Shown piece after piece: positions 7,904-15,216 of a stretch of 16,425 bases of DNA. The translations under genes and the position numbers were made by a program. The notes under the pieces were generated by a model that had not been told where the DNA came from, did not search any database, and was given only the letters and a program-made list of their open reading frames with translations. Within the stretch, counting starts at the first letter, position 1. Each line of letters starts with the position of its first letter. Source of the stretch: DATLFI01 sp035524895 (GTDB lineage Bacteria; Acidobacteriota; Thermoanaerobaculia; Multivoradales; Multivoraceae); the NCBI GenBank assembly GCA_035524895.1, contig DATLFI010000395.1, positions 1 to 16,425 of the forward strand, given 5' to 3'.

Positions 7904-10263
7904 GCCCTCTTCGCCTCCGCCTCGCGGATGGCGCGCCAGACCTTCTCGGCGGAGAGCGGCATGTCGACGTGGCGGATGCCCCAGGGCGACAGCGCATCCA
8001 TCACGGCGTTGACGACGGCCACGGGCGAGGCGATCGCTCCGGCTTCGCCCACGCCTTTGACGCCCAGCGGATTGTGCGGGCATGGCGTGACCGTGCGATC
8101 GAGCTCGAAGGCCACCAGGTTGTGGGCTCGCGGCAGCGCGTAGTCCATCAGCGACGCTGTCACGAGCTGGCCGGTCTCGTCGTAGACCGCGTTCTCCCAC
8201 AGCGCCTGGCCGATGCCCTGCGCCAGCCCGCCGTGGATCTGCCCGTCGACGATCATCGGGTTGATGACGTTGCCGACATCGTCGACCGCGACGTAGCGCA
8301 GGAGTTTCACCTGGCCGATCTCTGGGTCGATCTCCACCACCGCGATGTGGGTGCCGAAGGGATACGTGAAGTTGGCCGGGTCGTAGAACGTCACGGCCTG
8401 CAGCCCGGGCTCGAGGTCCTCGGGGAAGTTGTGCGCGAGGTAGGCCTGGAGCGCCACGTCGCCCCAGCCGACGCCCTTGTCCGGCGAGCCCTTGACGCTG
8501 AACTTGCCGTCGGCGAGCTCGATGTCCTCGGCCGCGGCCTCGAGCAGGTGCGCGGCGATGCGCTTGCCCTTCTCGATGATCTTGTCGGCCGAGCGCGCGA
8601 TGGCGCTGCCGCCGACCGCCGCGCTGCGGCTGCCGTAGGTGCCCATGCCGAACTGCACCTGGCCGGTGTCGCCGTGGATGATCTGCACCTGGTCCATCGG
8701 CACGCCGAGCTTGTCTGCGACGATCTGCGAGAACGTGGTCTCGTGTCCCTGACCGTGCGGCGACGATCCGGTGTACACGGTCACGCCGCCGGTCGGCTGC
8801 ACGCGCACGTCGGCGCTTTCCCACAGCCCCGCCTGGGCGCCGAGCGAGCCAACCACCTTCGACGGCGCGAGGCCGCAGGCCTCGATGTAGCTCGACAGTC
8901 CGAGGCCGATCTGCTTGCCGCCCGAGGAGCGGCGTTTCGCCTGATCCGCGCGCAGCGCCTGGTAGCCGACCATCTCGAGAGCTCGATCGAGCGCGGGCTC
9001 GTAGTTACCGCTGTCGTATTGCAGCGCCACCTCGGTCTGGAACGGGAACGCGTCCGGGGGGATGAAGTTGCGGCGTCGCAGCTCGGCCTGGTCGATGCCG
9101 AGCTGGTCGGCCGCGAGGTGGAGCAGCCGTTCGACCACGTAGGTGGCCTCCGGCCGGCCCGCGCCGCGCACCGCGTCGACCGGCGTGGTGTGGGTGAACA
9201 CGCCGAGCACCTGGCAGTGGATCGCCGGGATGGCGTACTGGCCGGACAGCAGGGTGCCATAGAGGTACGTCGGCACGGATGGGCCAAAGGTCGACAGGTA
9301 GGCGCCCAGGTTGGCGTAGGTGTGCACGCGCAGCCCGAGGATCCGGCCAGCGGCGTCGAGCGCCAGCTCGGCCTTGCTCACGTGATCACGGCCGTGGGCG
9401 TCGGTGGCGTTGGTCTCGGTGCGCGTCGCGGTCCACTTGACGGGCCGGTCGAGCTGCATCGAGCAGAACGAGGTGATCGCCTCGTCGGCGTAGTGGTGGA
9501 TCTTGCTGCCGAAACCGCCGCCGACCTCGGGCGCGATCACCCGCACCTTGGTCTCGGGCAGGCCGATCGACGCGAGGCACATCAGCAGCCGGTGCACGTG
9601 CGGGTTCTGCGTCGTCAGGGTAAGCGTCAGCTCGCCCTTGCTCGAGTCGAAGCTGGCCAGCGCCGAGCGCGGCTCGATGGCGTGAGGGATGAGCCGGTTG
9701 TTGCGCAGGTCGACCACGACGTGGTGCGCTGGCTTCGCGAACGCCGCGTCGGTCTTGGCGCGATCGCCGAGCTCCCAGTCGAAGGCGATGTTGCCGGGAG
9801 CCTCGGGGTGCACCTGCGGAGCGCCAGCCGCGGTCGCCCCCTTGGGGTCGACCGCAGCGCCGAGCGGGTCGTAGTCGACCGCGACGAGGTCGGCGGCGTC
9901 GCGCGCCAGGTAGCGGTTCTCGGCGACCACGACCGCCACCGCGTCTCCGACGTGACGCACGGTGTCGATGGCCAGCATCGGATGCGCCGGCGTCTTGAGA
10001 TCGGGCAGGAGCCAGCCCACCGGGATCATGCCTGGCAAGCCGGCCTTGGCGACATCGGCGGCGGTGTAGGCCGCGAGCACGCCCGGGGCGGCCAAGGCGG
10101 CGGTGGTGTCGATGCCGCGGATCTTGGCGTGCGCGTAGGGGCTGCGCACGATCGCCGCGTGAGCCATGCGCTCCAGCTTGATGTCGTCGGTGTACTTGCC
10201 GCGGCCGGTGACGAGGGCTGGGTCCTCCCGCCGCTTGATCGAGGTGCCGAGTACCTTGGCCAT
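7894..10263 (-). CDS. coxL: Molybdenum hydroxylase large (molybdopterin) subunit, form II CoxL-like
   Basis: 789 aa, full length. The ATG at 10261-10263 has GGTGGAG nine bases upstream; an in-frame GTG at 10276-10278, one base after coxS, is the alternative start. It binds the molybdenum cofactor and hydroxylates a substrate using water. Motifs: RREDPALVTGRGKYTDD at 11-27, the cofactor loop GGGFGSK at 248-254, PHGQGHETT at 502-510, and the catalytic glutamate Glu740 in GVKGVGEAGA. The active-site loop at 364-370 reads AVRGAGR. True CO dehydrogenases (form I) have AYxCSFR with the Cu-binding cysteine. Form II-type and other hydroxylases have AYRGAGR, so this one has Val for Tyr and no cysteine. 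CO oxidation is therefore unlikely; a purine, aldehyde, aromatic acid or other heterocycle is more probable. The symbol denotes family, not proven function. Confidence 0.9.
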   Translation of the reverse strand: MAKVLGTSIKRREDPALVTGRGKYTDDIKLERMAHAAIVRSPYAHAKIRGIDTTAALAAPGVLAAYTAADVAKAGLPGMIPVGWLLPDLKTPAHPMLAIDTVRHVGDAVAVVVAENRYLARDAADLVAVDYDPLGAAVDPKGATAAGAPQVHPEAPGNIAFDWELGDRAKTDAAFAKPAHHVVVDLRNNRLIPHAIEPRSALASFDSSKGELTLTLTTQNPHVHRLLMCLASIGLPETKVRVIAPEVGGGFGSKIHHYADEAITSFCSMQLDRPVKWTATRTETNATDAHGRDHVSKAELALDAAGRILGLRVHTYANLGAYLSTFGPSVPTYLYGTLLSGQYAIPAIHCQVLGVFTHTTPVDAVRGAGRPEATYVVERLLHLAADQLGIDQAELRRRNFIPPDAFPFQTEVALQYDSGNYEPALDRALEMVGYQALRADQAKRRSSGGKQIGLGLSSYIEACGLAPSKVVGSLGAQAGLWESADVRVQPTGGVTVYTGSSPHGQGHETTFSQIVADKLGVPMDQVQIIHGDTGQVQFGMGTYGSRSAAVGGSAIARSADKIIEKGKRIAAHLLEAAAEDIELADGKFSVKGSPDKGVGWGDVALQAYLAHNFPEDLEPGLQAVTFYDPANFTYPFGTHIAVVEIDPEIGQVKLLRYVAVDDVGNVINPMIVDGQIHGGLAQGIGQALWENAVYDETGQLVTASLMDYALPRAHNLVAFELDRTVTPCPHNPLGVKGVGEAGAIASPVAVVNAVMDALSPWGIRHVDMPLSAEKVWRAIREAEAKRAAA

Positions 10264-10272
10264 GATCTTGCG

Positions 10273-10279
10273 CTCCACC
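10273..10279 (-). promoter_or_regulatory. Ribosome binding site of coxL
   Basis: GGTGGAG on the minus strand, nine bases before the ATG at 10261-10263 and directly after the coxS stop. It overlaps the alternative GTG start, so using it for the ATG favours the shorter protein. Confidence 0.55.
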
Positions 10280-10759
10280 TCAGGACGTCGCCGACGACAT
10301 CTTGTGCGACGCGTGCTCTATCGCTTCGACGATGTTGTGATAGCCGGTACAGCGACACAGGTTGCCCTTGAGCGCGTGCCGGATCTCGTCCTTGCTCGGC
10401 CTTGGCGAATGGGACAGCAGGTAGGCCGCCGACAGGATCATTCCGGGCGTGCAGTACCCGCACTGCAGGCCGTGCTTCTCCCAGAACGCCTCCTGGATCG
10501 GGTGGAGCTGCGATCCCTGCGCGAGTCCCTCGATGGTCGTGACCTTCGTGCCGTCGGCCTGCAGGGCGAGCTGCGAGCATGACTTGACCGCCTTGCCGTC
10601 GATCAGCACCGTGCAGGCGCCACAGATACTCGTCTCGCAGCCGACGTTGGTGCCCGTGAGACCGAGGTCCTCGCGCAGGAAGTGCACCAGCAGGAGCCGC
10701 GGCTCCACCTCCCGCTCGACCTTCTGGCCGTTTACCTCGAGCTCGATCTTGTGTTTCAT
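10280..10759 (-). CDS. coxS: Molybdenum hydroxylase 2Fe-2S (small) subunit, CoxS-type
   Basis: 159 aa, typical length. It carries electrons from the molybdenum site to FAD through two 2Fe-2S clusters. The plant-ferredoxin-type site uses Cys41, Cys46, Cys49 and Cys61 (CETSICGAC). The second, all-helical site uses Cys100 and Cys103 (QCGYCTPG) and Cys135 and Cys137 (LCRCTGY). All eight ligands are present. The ATG follows a GAGAGGG-like site about nine bases upstream. The TGA stop lies 16 bp before the coxL ATG, so the two are translationally close and belong to one operon with coxM downstream and coxG upstream. Confidence 0.95.
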   Translation of the reverse strand: MKHKIELEVNGQKVEREVEPRLLLVHFLREDLGLTGTNVGCETSICGACTVLIDGKAVKSCSQLALQADGTKVTTIEGLAQGSQLHPIQEAFWEKHGLQCGYCTPGMILSAAYLLSHSPRPSKDEIRHALKGNLCRCTGYHNIVEAIEHASHKMSSATS

Positions 10760-10832
10760 CTCAGGGACCCTCTCGCTTTCGTCGAACGTCGATCGGCGAC
10801 GGATCGCCGGTAGTCGATTCTGGGATCTGGGA

Positions 10833-11522
10833 TCAGGAGGCGCCGCAGGTGCGGAGGAGGATCGCCACGACTGCCACCACCGCGAACAGGGCCGCGAGGA
10901 CCAGCGGCCATCGTGATCGCGTGGGCACCAGGTCGTCGAATACTCCCTGGACCACCTCCCCAGCGAGCCGTGTCTGGCTGGGCGGCGCAGCCGCAACCGG
11001 CGCCGCGGCGCGTGCGAGGTCTACGGCGGGAGTCGTGATGCGGTTGTCCGGCGGAGCCGAAGGCGCAGCCGGGCTGGCTCCGGTCGAGACGGCGAGCTGC
11101 CGCTCGAGACCTTCCAGCCCCTGGCGAGTGATCACCTTCGCAGAGCTCTCGATCAGGCGCTGGCCGACCGCTGCCACGCGACCACCCACTTGGGCGTCGA
11201 TCTCGTAGCGCAGGTTGGTCTGGGCTCCTCGCGCCTCGAGCTCGAGCCGGCCGATGCCCTTGAGGAAGCCAGGCGCTCCGCGCCCCTCGATCTCCATGCG
11301 GTAGCCGTGCGGCGGGTCGAGGTCGAACAGCTTCACTCCGCCGTCGAACGCTCCCTGGACCGGGCCGACCTTGACCAGGAGTGAGCCGCGGTACTCGTTC
11401 TCACCGATCCGCTCCAGCTTCTGGGTGCCCGGAAGGGTCTTTGCGAGCACCTCCGGATCGAGCAGCGCCTGCCACAGGCGATCGCGATCGACGTCGAAGA
11501 GGTGCTGGCCGCTCAGCTTCAT
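10833..11522 (-). CDS. coxG: CoxG-like SRPBCC protein with C-terminal membrane anchor
   Basis: 229 aa. Residues 1-145 are the CoxG/SRPBCC fold (MKLSGQHLFDVDRDRLWQAL, DPEVLAKTLPGTQKLE, YRGSLLVKVGPVQGAF, YEIDAQVGGRVAAVGQRLI). A Pro/Ala-rich linker of about 55 residues follows. A single transmembrane helix at about 205-223 (WPLVLAALFAVVAVVAILL) ends the chain. CoxG proteins bind a hydrophobic ligand and tie the CoxMSL enzyme to the membrane and quinone pool; the tail anchor here fits that role. The start ATG has no strong ribosome binding site, but homology begins exactly there. It is the first gene of the cox set, 73 bp before coxS. The operon lacks coxD, coxE and coxF maturation genes within this window. 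Confidence 0.9.
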   Translation of the reverse strand: MKLSGQHLFDVDRDRLWQALLDPEVLAKTLPGTQKLERIGENEYRGSLLVKVGPVQGAFDGGVKLFDLDPPHGYRMEIEGRGAPGFLKGIGRLELEARGAQTNLRYEIDAQVGGRVAAVGQRLIESSAKVITRQGLEGLERQLAVSTGASPAAPSAPPDNRITTPAVDLARAAAPVAAAPPSQTRLAGEVVQGVFDDLVPTRSRWPLVLAALFAVVAVVAILLRTCGAS

Positions 11523-11688
11523 CGGCGGCGGCTCGAAGGGCAACGCGAGCCCCGATGGGGCTCGGCCCGAGGTGGTGCCTGGGCGGCGAACCGGTGGGTG
11601 CAGTCGGGAGAGCTCATGGGCGAGCGGTAGCAGCAGGAACCTCTGTTCTACCACAGTGTTTGCCGCGACGGTTCCGGGGCGGGGCGCG
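11523..11688. other. Gap between the two minus-strand operons
   Basis: 166 bp between the second ATP-grasp gene and coxG. It includes an AT-richer patch near 11641-11661 and a hairpin at 11546-11564. I see no convincing -35/-10 pair on the minus strand, so whether cox has its own promoter or is read through from the ATP-grasp operon is open. Confidence 0.4.
11546..11564. repeat. 8-bp perfect hairpin (CGAGCCCC / GGGGCTCG, loop GAT)
   Basis: A perfect inverted repeat 24-42 bp upstream of the coxG ATG, within its likely leader. It has no T-run. It could be a terminator of the upstream operon without a U-tract, or a leader structure. Confidence 0.5.
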
Positions 11689-12753
11689 CTAGCGGGAGGC
11701 AGGGCGACGATGCCGCAGAGTGGCGGACCAGCCGAGCCGCCAGGCGGCGCTGCCGAAGTGCCGGAGGCGCTCGAGGCGATAGCGAGTGCTGGCCATCGGC
11801 GCGAAGCGAAGCTCCACGCGACGCACCGGCCTCGAGCGTGCCAGGGCGCGTAGGGCGTGGCGCGCCTCCGCGTAGAAACGTTGATGGAAGGTCCATCGTG
11901 ATCCTTGGCGTGCCCGCTCGAGTGCCAGTCCCTCCGGATCGGTGCCGGGGCGCGGGCCCATCGTCGGGTTGGTGTTGATCTCGAAGGCCTGGGGCCGGCC
12001 GTCGCAGATTCCGAAGTCGAGCCGGCCGTAGTCCACGCCGGCAAGCTCGAAGGTCTCGAGGACCCACTCGCGGTACGGGTTGCTGGCGAGGTACCTGCGT
12101 TCCAACGCCATCATTTCGGCATCGATCAACACGCCCGAGTGCTTCACCGACCAGTGGTTCGAGAACATGATGTGCCGGTTGAGCAACCGCTCGCCGACCC
12201 GCGTCGCCGCGTACTTGGAGTGGGGTCCGCCGTCGACCGAGGTGTTGCAGAACTCCACCACCAGCAGGTCCGCGCGGCGATGGGGTCCGAACGGCCAGGT
12301 GAGGCCCTGGATTGCCTCGCACAATGATTCGCGGTCATGCAGCAGCGATGTTTGGGGCCCGTCGTGCTCGCTCTGGCGGCGCACGAACACCGGGAAGCGT
12401 ACGTCGGCCGGCACGCCGTCGACCGGGAAAGCGCGGAAATCGTTGCGCCCGAGCGACGCGAGCCGCTCCAGGAGCTGGCGTCGATCGAGCGCGCGGCGAG
12501 GGTCGTTGAGCAGACGGACCCCCGCGCTCTCGAGCTGGACCCATGCCTCGCGAACGATGGGTCGCAGCGCCGAGGTGAGGCAATCGAAGTCGCAGAACAC
12601 GCAGACGCCTGCCGCGACCACCGGCCGGCGGAGCAGCTCCTGATAGGTGAGCACGGCGACCGAGCCGGCCACCGCGCGCCCCTCGTTCGCCAGCCAGTCG
12701 CGAAGAGTGCCGGGGTCGCGGCGGTCGACCAGGAACCAGAGCGGTCGCGTCAC
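11689..12753 (-). CDS. ATP-grasp superfamily enzyme B (substrate unknown)
   Basis: 354 aa. The GTG start overlaps the symporter stop by four bases (GTGA) and has GAGGAAG ten bases upstream, so translation is probably coupled. ATP-grasp enzymes join a carboxylate to an amine or other nucleophile through an acyl phosphate. Here FPVFVRRQSEHDG at 120-132 aligns with the ATP-binding strand, with Arg where Lys is usual. LLVVEFCNTS at 163-172 supplies the adenine-contact and Glu region. DYGRLDFG at 241-248 and AFEINTNPTMG at 256-266 form the Mg-binding end. It shares these and DPGT..DWL, TYQELLR and LLNDPRR with the enzyme encoded at 14112-15188. It may be a peptide or amide ligase, or a peptide-modifying enzyme. 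I do not recognise a characterised subfamily. Confidence 0.82.
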   Translation of the reverse strand: MTRPLWFLVDRRDPGTLRDWLANEGRAVAGSVAVLTYQELLRRPVVAAGVCVFCDFDCLTSALRPIVREAWVQLESAGVRLLNDPRRALDRRQLLERLASLGRNDFRAFPVDGVPADVRFPVFVRRQSEHDGPQTSLLHDRESLCEAIQGLTWPFGPHRRADLLVVEFCNTSVDGGPHSKYAATRVGERLLNRHIMFSNHWSVKHSGVLIDAEMMALERRYLASNPYREWVLETFELAGVDYGRLDFGICDGRPQAFEINTNPTMGPRPGTDPEGLALERARQGSRWTFHQRFYAEARHALRALARSRPVRRVELRFAPMASTRYRLERLRHFGSAAWRLGWSATLRHRRPASR

Positions 12754-14069
12754 GTGGGCGGCGCTTCCTCGCCGGCGAGCCCTGCCGGGGCGGGTGTCGC
12801 CAGCGGCCGAGCGCTCAGCGCGGTTGCCGTGAGGTGACCCGAGACGTTGGCCAGCGTCTTGAAGTAGTCGACGAGCCCCTCGACCGAGCGAGTCAGGAAG
12901 TAGCCGTCTGCGGGGATGCCGGCGGCGAGGTAGGCAGGCAGGGTGCGTCCGCCGCCGCCGCCGTGGTTCGGCAGCCCGACCGCCGTGGAGCTCAACAGGA
13001 TGGCCGTGACCAAGAACAGCGCGATGTCGCCTGGCCCCAGATCGATGCCGTACACGTGCGCCAGAAACAAGAGCTGCGCGGTGTTGGAGACCGGGCCGTG
13101 GGGCTTGAACGCGACGCCGCTCAACGAGACCGCGAGCGCCGCCTGCTGCAGCGGTAGGCGCAGCCGGCTCACTGCCGAATCGAGGACCGAAGGAATCGCG
13201 GCGAGAGAAGAACGCGTGCTGAGGCCGATCGCCTGCGGCGGCGCCAGCGCCGCGGCGTAGGCGCGGAGACTGGTGCGCGCCGCCCAGGCGCCGATCGGAT
13301 AGAGCGCCACCGTGAAAACCACGAGCACCAGCGCCGTGATCACCAGGAAGTGGAGCAACGTGCCCGCGACGGCGAGGCCTCGCACCCGGCCGGCCTGGAG
13401 CGCCAGCGCGAACACCGCAAGCGGTGCGACCAGAAGGACTCGGGAGACCAGCCACAGCATGGCGTCGGTCCCGGCCCGGAACAAGTCCAGCATCAGGTCC
13501 CGACGGCGCTCCTCCAGGTGAGTCACGGCGAAGCCGAGCAGCGCCGCGAAGACGATGAGGTGACCCAGGTTGCCTTCGGCGGCCGCCCGGAACGGGTTGT
13601 CGGGAATCCGCGCGGAGAGCGGATCGAGGTCGGAGGATCGTTCCTCCGCTCCTGCGGCGCCCGCTTCGGCGTCGTGCCGCATGGTGAGAGATTCCGACGC
13701 GACCAAGCTATGGCTCGGCACGAGTCGCAGCAGGGGTGGCGTGAGCGTGACCGCAACCAGGCCAGCCAGGCCCAGCAGCAGCGCGAATGCCGCGAGTACC
13801 CGAGCACCTGCGACCCCGGCGCCCCGCCTTCCTGCCGCGATCGCGGAAACCACCAGGCAGAAAACGAGGGGCAGCACCGCCATCCTCATCAGCCGCAGGA
13901 ACGCCGTGCCGATCGCCTCGACGACAGGCAGCCATGCGGGGTCGGTGTCGGGCCGCCGGTGGAGCCACGCGCCGAGGACCAAGCCAGCGGCGAGACCGAC
14001 GAGCGTGCCGGCGGTCAGCCAGCGTTGGGCGGGGAAGTTGCTCGCGGGGCTGGGTGTGTCGGTGGCCAT
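12750..14069 (-). CDS. SDF-family (GltP/DctA-like) amino acid or dicarboxylate symporter, divergent
   Basis: 439 aa with the eight-helix, two-hairpin plan of dicarboxylate/amino acid:cation symporters. NPFRAAAEGN at 158-167 and the HP1 loop STRSSLAAIP at 284-293 are conserved. Aligning by eye with archaeal GltPh, the NMDGTA motif of TM7 reads P-V-S-N-T-A at 326-331, so Asn310 and Asp312 of GltPh are Pro and Ser here. In TM8, Asp394, Thr398 and Asn401 are kept (Asp401, Thr405, Asn408), Arg397 is Lys404 and Asp405 is His412. HP2 contains GLPNHGGGGGRTLP at 365-378, a glycine run replacing the usual G-P-G-A/G-G. Cation coupling may therefore be altered, while Lys404 would still suit an acidic substrate. 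No clear ribosome binding site precedes the ATG. It sits between two ATP-grasp paralogues, which suggests it supplies their substrate. Confidence 0.88.
   Translation of the reverse strand: MATDTPSPASNFPAQRWLTAGTLVGLAAGLVLGAWLHRRPDTDPAWLPVVEAIGTAFLRLMRMAVLPLVFCLVVSAIAAGRRGAGVAGARVLAAFALLLGLAGLVAVTLTPPLLRLVPSHSLVASESLTMRHDAEAGAAGAEERSSDLDPLSARIPDNPFRAAAEGNLGHLIVFAALLGFAVTHLEERRRDLMLDLFRAGTDAMLWLVSRVLLVAPLAVFALALQAGRVRGLAVAGTLLHFLVITALVLVVFTVALYPIGAWAARTSLRAYAAALAPPQAIGLSTRSSLAAIPSVLDSAVSRLRLPLQQAALAVSLSGVAFKPHGPVSNTAQLLFLAHVYGIDLGPGDIALFLVTAILLSSTAVGLPNHGGGGGRTLPAYLAAGIPADGYFLTRSVEGLVDYFKTLANVSGHLTATALSARPLATPAPAGLAGEEAPPT
12764..12770 (-). promoter_or_regulatory. Ribosome binding site of ATP-grasp gene B
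   Basis: GAGGAAG on the minus strand, inside the end of the symporter gene and ten bases before the overlapping GTG start at 12751-12753. Confidence 0.5.
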
Positions 14070-14111
14070 GGTCGGCGACTGAGGGGTGGACTGAGCGGTG
14101 GCGCCGGAGAG

Positions 14112-15188
14112 CTACACCGTTGCAACGCGGGATTCGAAGCGACGCAACGCGGCTCCCACGGTCGCAGCACCCGCCGCGCGCCGTGCCTTGTCGGCCAGTC
14201 GCAGGAGTTGCTCCGCGTGATGGCGCCAACGGACCGCTGGCGGGATGCGGAGCGTGAACCTCTGGGCCGGCCGGCTGGTGGCGTCGAGCTCTACCAACGC
14301 CGAGCGAACCGCCGCGTGGGCGTGGCGGATTCCCGGCTCGAGTAGGGCTCGTTGGTCGGGAGTCAGCTCCATCGATCTCGGCGACGAGCGGACCCGCCTG
14401 CCGAGAGACGGGTTGGTGTTGATTTCCCATGCCTGACGCCGCCCCGACGCGATGCCGTAGTCGAGGCGGCCGTAGTCGACCTCCGCCACGTCGAAGGTCT
14501 CGTGGATCCACCCGCGGTCGGGGTTCGTCGTCACGTAGCGGTACTCGAGCGCGGCGATCGCTTCGTCCACTCGGCGGCGGTCGGCCTTGACCACCCAGTC
14601 GCTCGAGAAGGTGTAGTAGCGCGGCACGATGGCCTCGCCGATGCGGAGAGCGGAGAGCCTGAGGTAGAGGCCCTCGGGGGTGGAGGAGTCACAGTACTCG
14701 ACCACCAGCAGGTCGTCGGATCGGTGGCGGGTGCGCGGCCATGCCAAGCTGCGCAGCGCCTGCCCCAGCTCGCTCTCGTCTGCCAAGAGGCCAGTGAGCG
14801 CTCCGTCGTGCTCCTGCTCGCGACGCACGAACACCGGGTAGCGCAGGGGCGCGGGCAGCTCGTCGAGCCGGTAGGCGCTGAAGTCGCTACGGCCGAGGGC
14901 ATGAAGGCGGCGGAGCAGCTCGTAGCGTCCCGGCACCCGCCGCGGATCGTTGAGCCGCCGCACTCCGGCATCGCCCGCCGCGTCCCAAGCGCTCGCCGCG
15001 ACCCGGCGCAGCGACGGCGACAGGGTCTCGAGGTCGCCGAAGATGCAGGTCTCGGCGGACAGCCAGGACGTGCGCAGCAGCTCCTGGTAGGTGACCACCC
15101 GCACCCGGTCAGCGATCGGCCGGCCACGCTCGCCGCCCAGCCAGTCGAGCACGGTGCCCGGGTCCCGCGCGTCCAGGATGAAGATCAC
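14112..15188 (-). CDS. ATP-grasp superfamily enzyme A (substrate unknown)
   Basis: 358 aa from a GTG start, chosen because similarity to its paralogue begins there (IFILDARDPGTVLDWL) and the ABC gene ends 28 bp upstream. The ribosome binding site is weak (GGA). The N-terminal pre-ATP-grasp part includes TYQELLR at 33-39 and RLNDPRR at 78-84. The ATP-grasp part has RYPVFVRREQEHDG at 116-129 (Arg-Arg at the usual Lys site), LLVVEYC at 160-166, DYGRLDYG at 238-245 and AWEINTNPSLG at 253-263. Glu255 and Asn257 are the probable Mg ligands. It lies 42 bp before the symporter gene. The close paralogy to the 11689-12753 product suggests gene duplication with the symporter in between, and perhaps two successive ligations. 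The chemical role is not known. Confidence 0.82.
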   Translation of the reverse strand: MIFILDARDPGTVLDWLGGERGRPIADRVRVVTYQELLRTSWLSAETCIFGDLETLSPSLRRVAASAWDAAGDAGVRRLNDPRRVPGRYELLRRLHALGRSDFSAYRLDELPAPLRYPVFVRREQEHDGALTGLLADESELGQALRSLAWPRTRHRSDDLLVVEYCDSSTPEGLYLRLSALRIGEAIVPRYYTFSSDWVVKADRRRVDEAIAALEYRYVTTNPDRGWIHETFDVAEVDYGRLDYGIASGRRQAWEINTNPSLGRRVRSSPRSMELTPDQRALLEPGIRHAHAAVRSALVELDATSRPAQRFTLRIPPAVRWRHHAEQLLRLADKARRAAGAATVGAALRRFESRVATV

Positions 15189-15216
15189 GAGCAGGATCCA
15201 GAGGCATCGAGGAAGC

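Noticed and set aside
7834..10371. 845-codon open frame on the plus strand opposite coxL
   Set aside because: Composition reflects the reverse complement of coxL; no domain and no ribosome binding site.
7894..10759. Form I aerobic CO dehydrogenase
   Set aside because: The AYxCSFR loop with the Cu-binding Cys is absent; the loop is AVRGAGR.
10794..10809. CGGCGA / TCGCCG inverted repeat between coxG and coxS
   Set aside because: Six base pairs with a CGGA loop is expected by chance in such GC-rich DNA.
11689..15188. Graspetide (microviridin-type) ligases
   Set aside because: The C-terminal motif is EINTNP followed by a long extension, without the usual end of those ligases, and no precursor peptide is visible. 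Kept only as a possibility for the operon.
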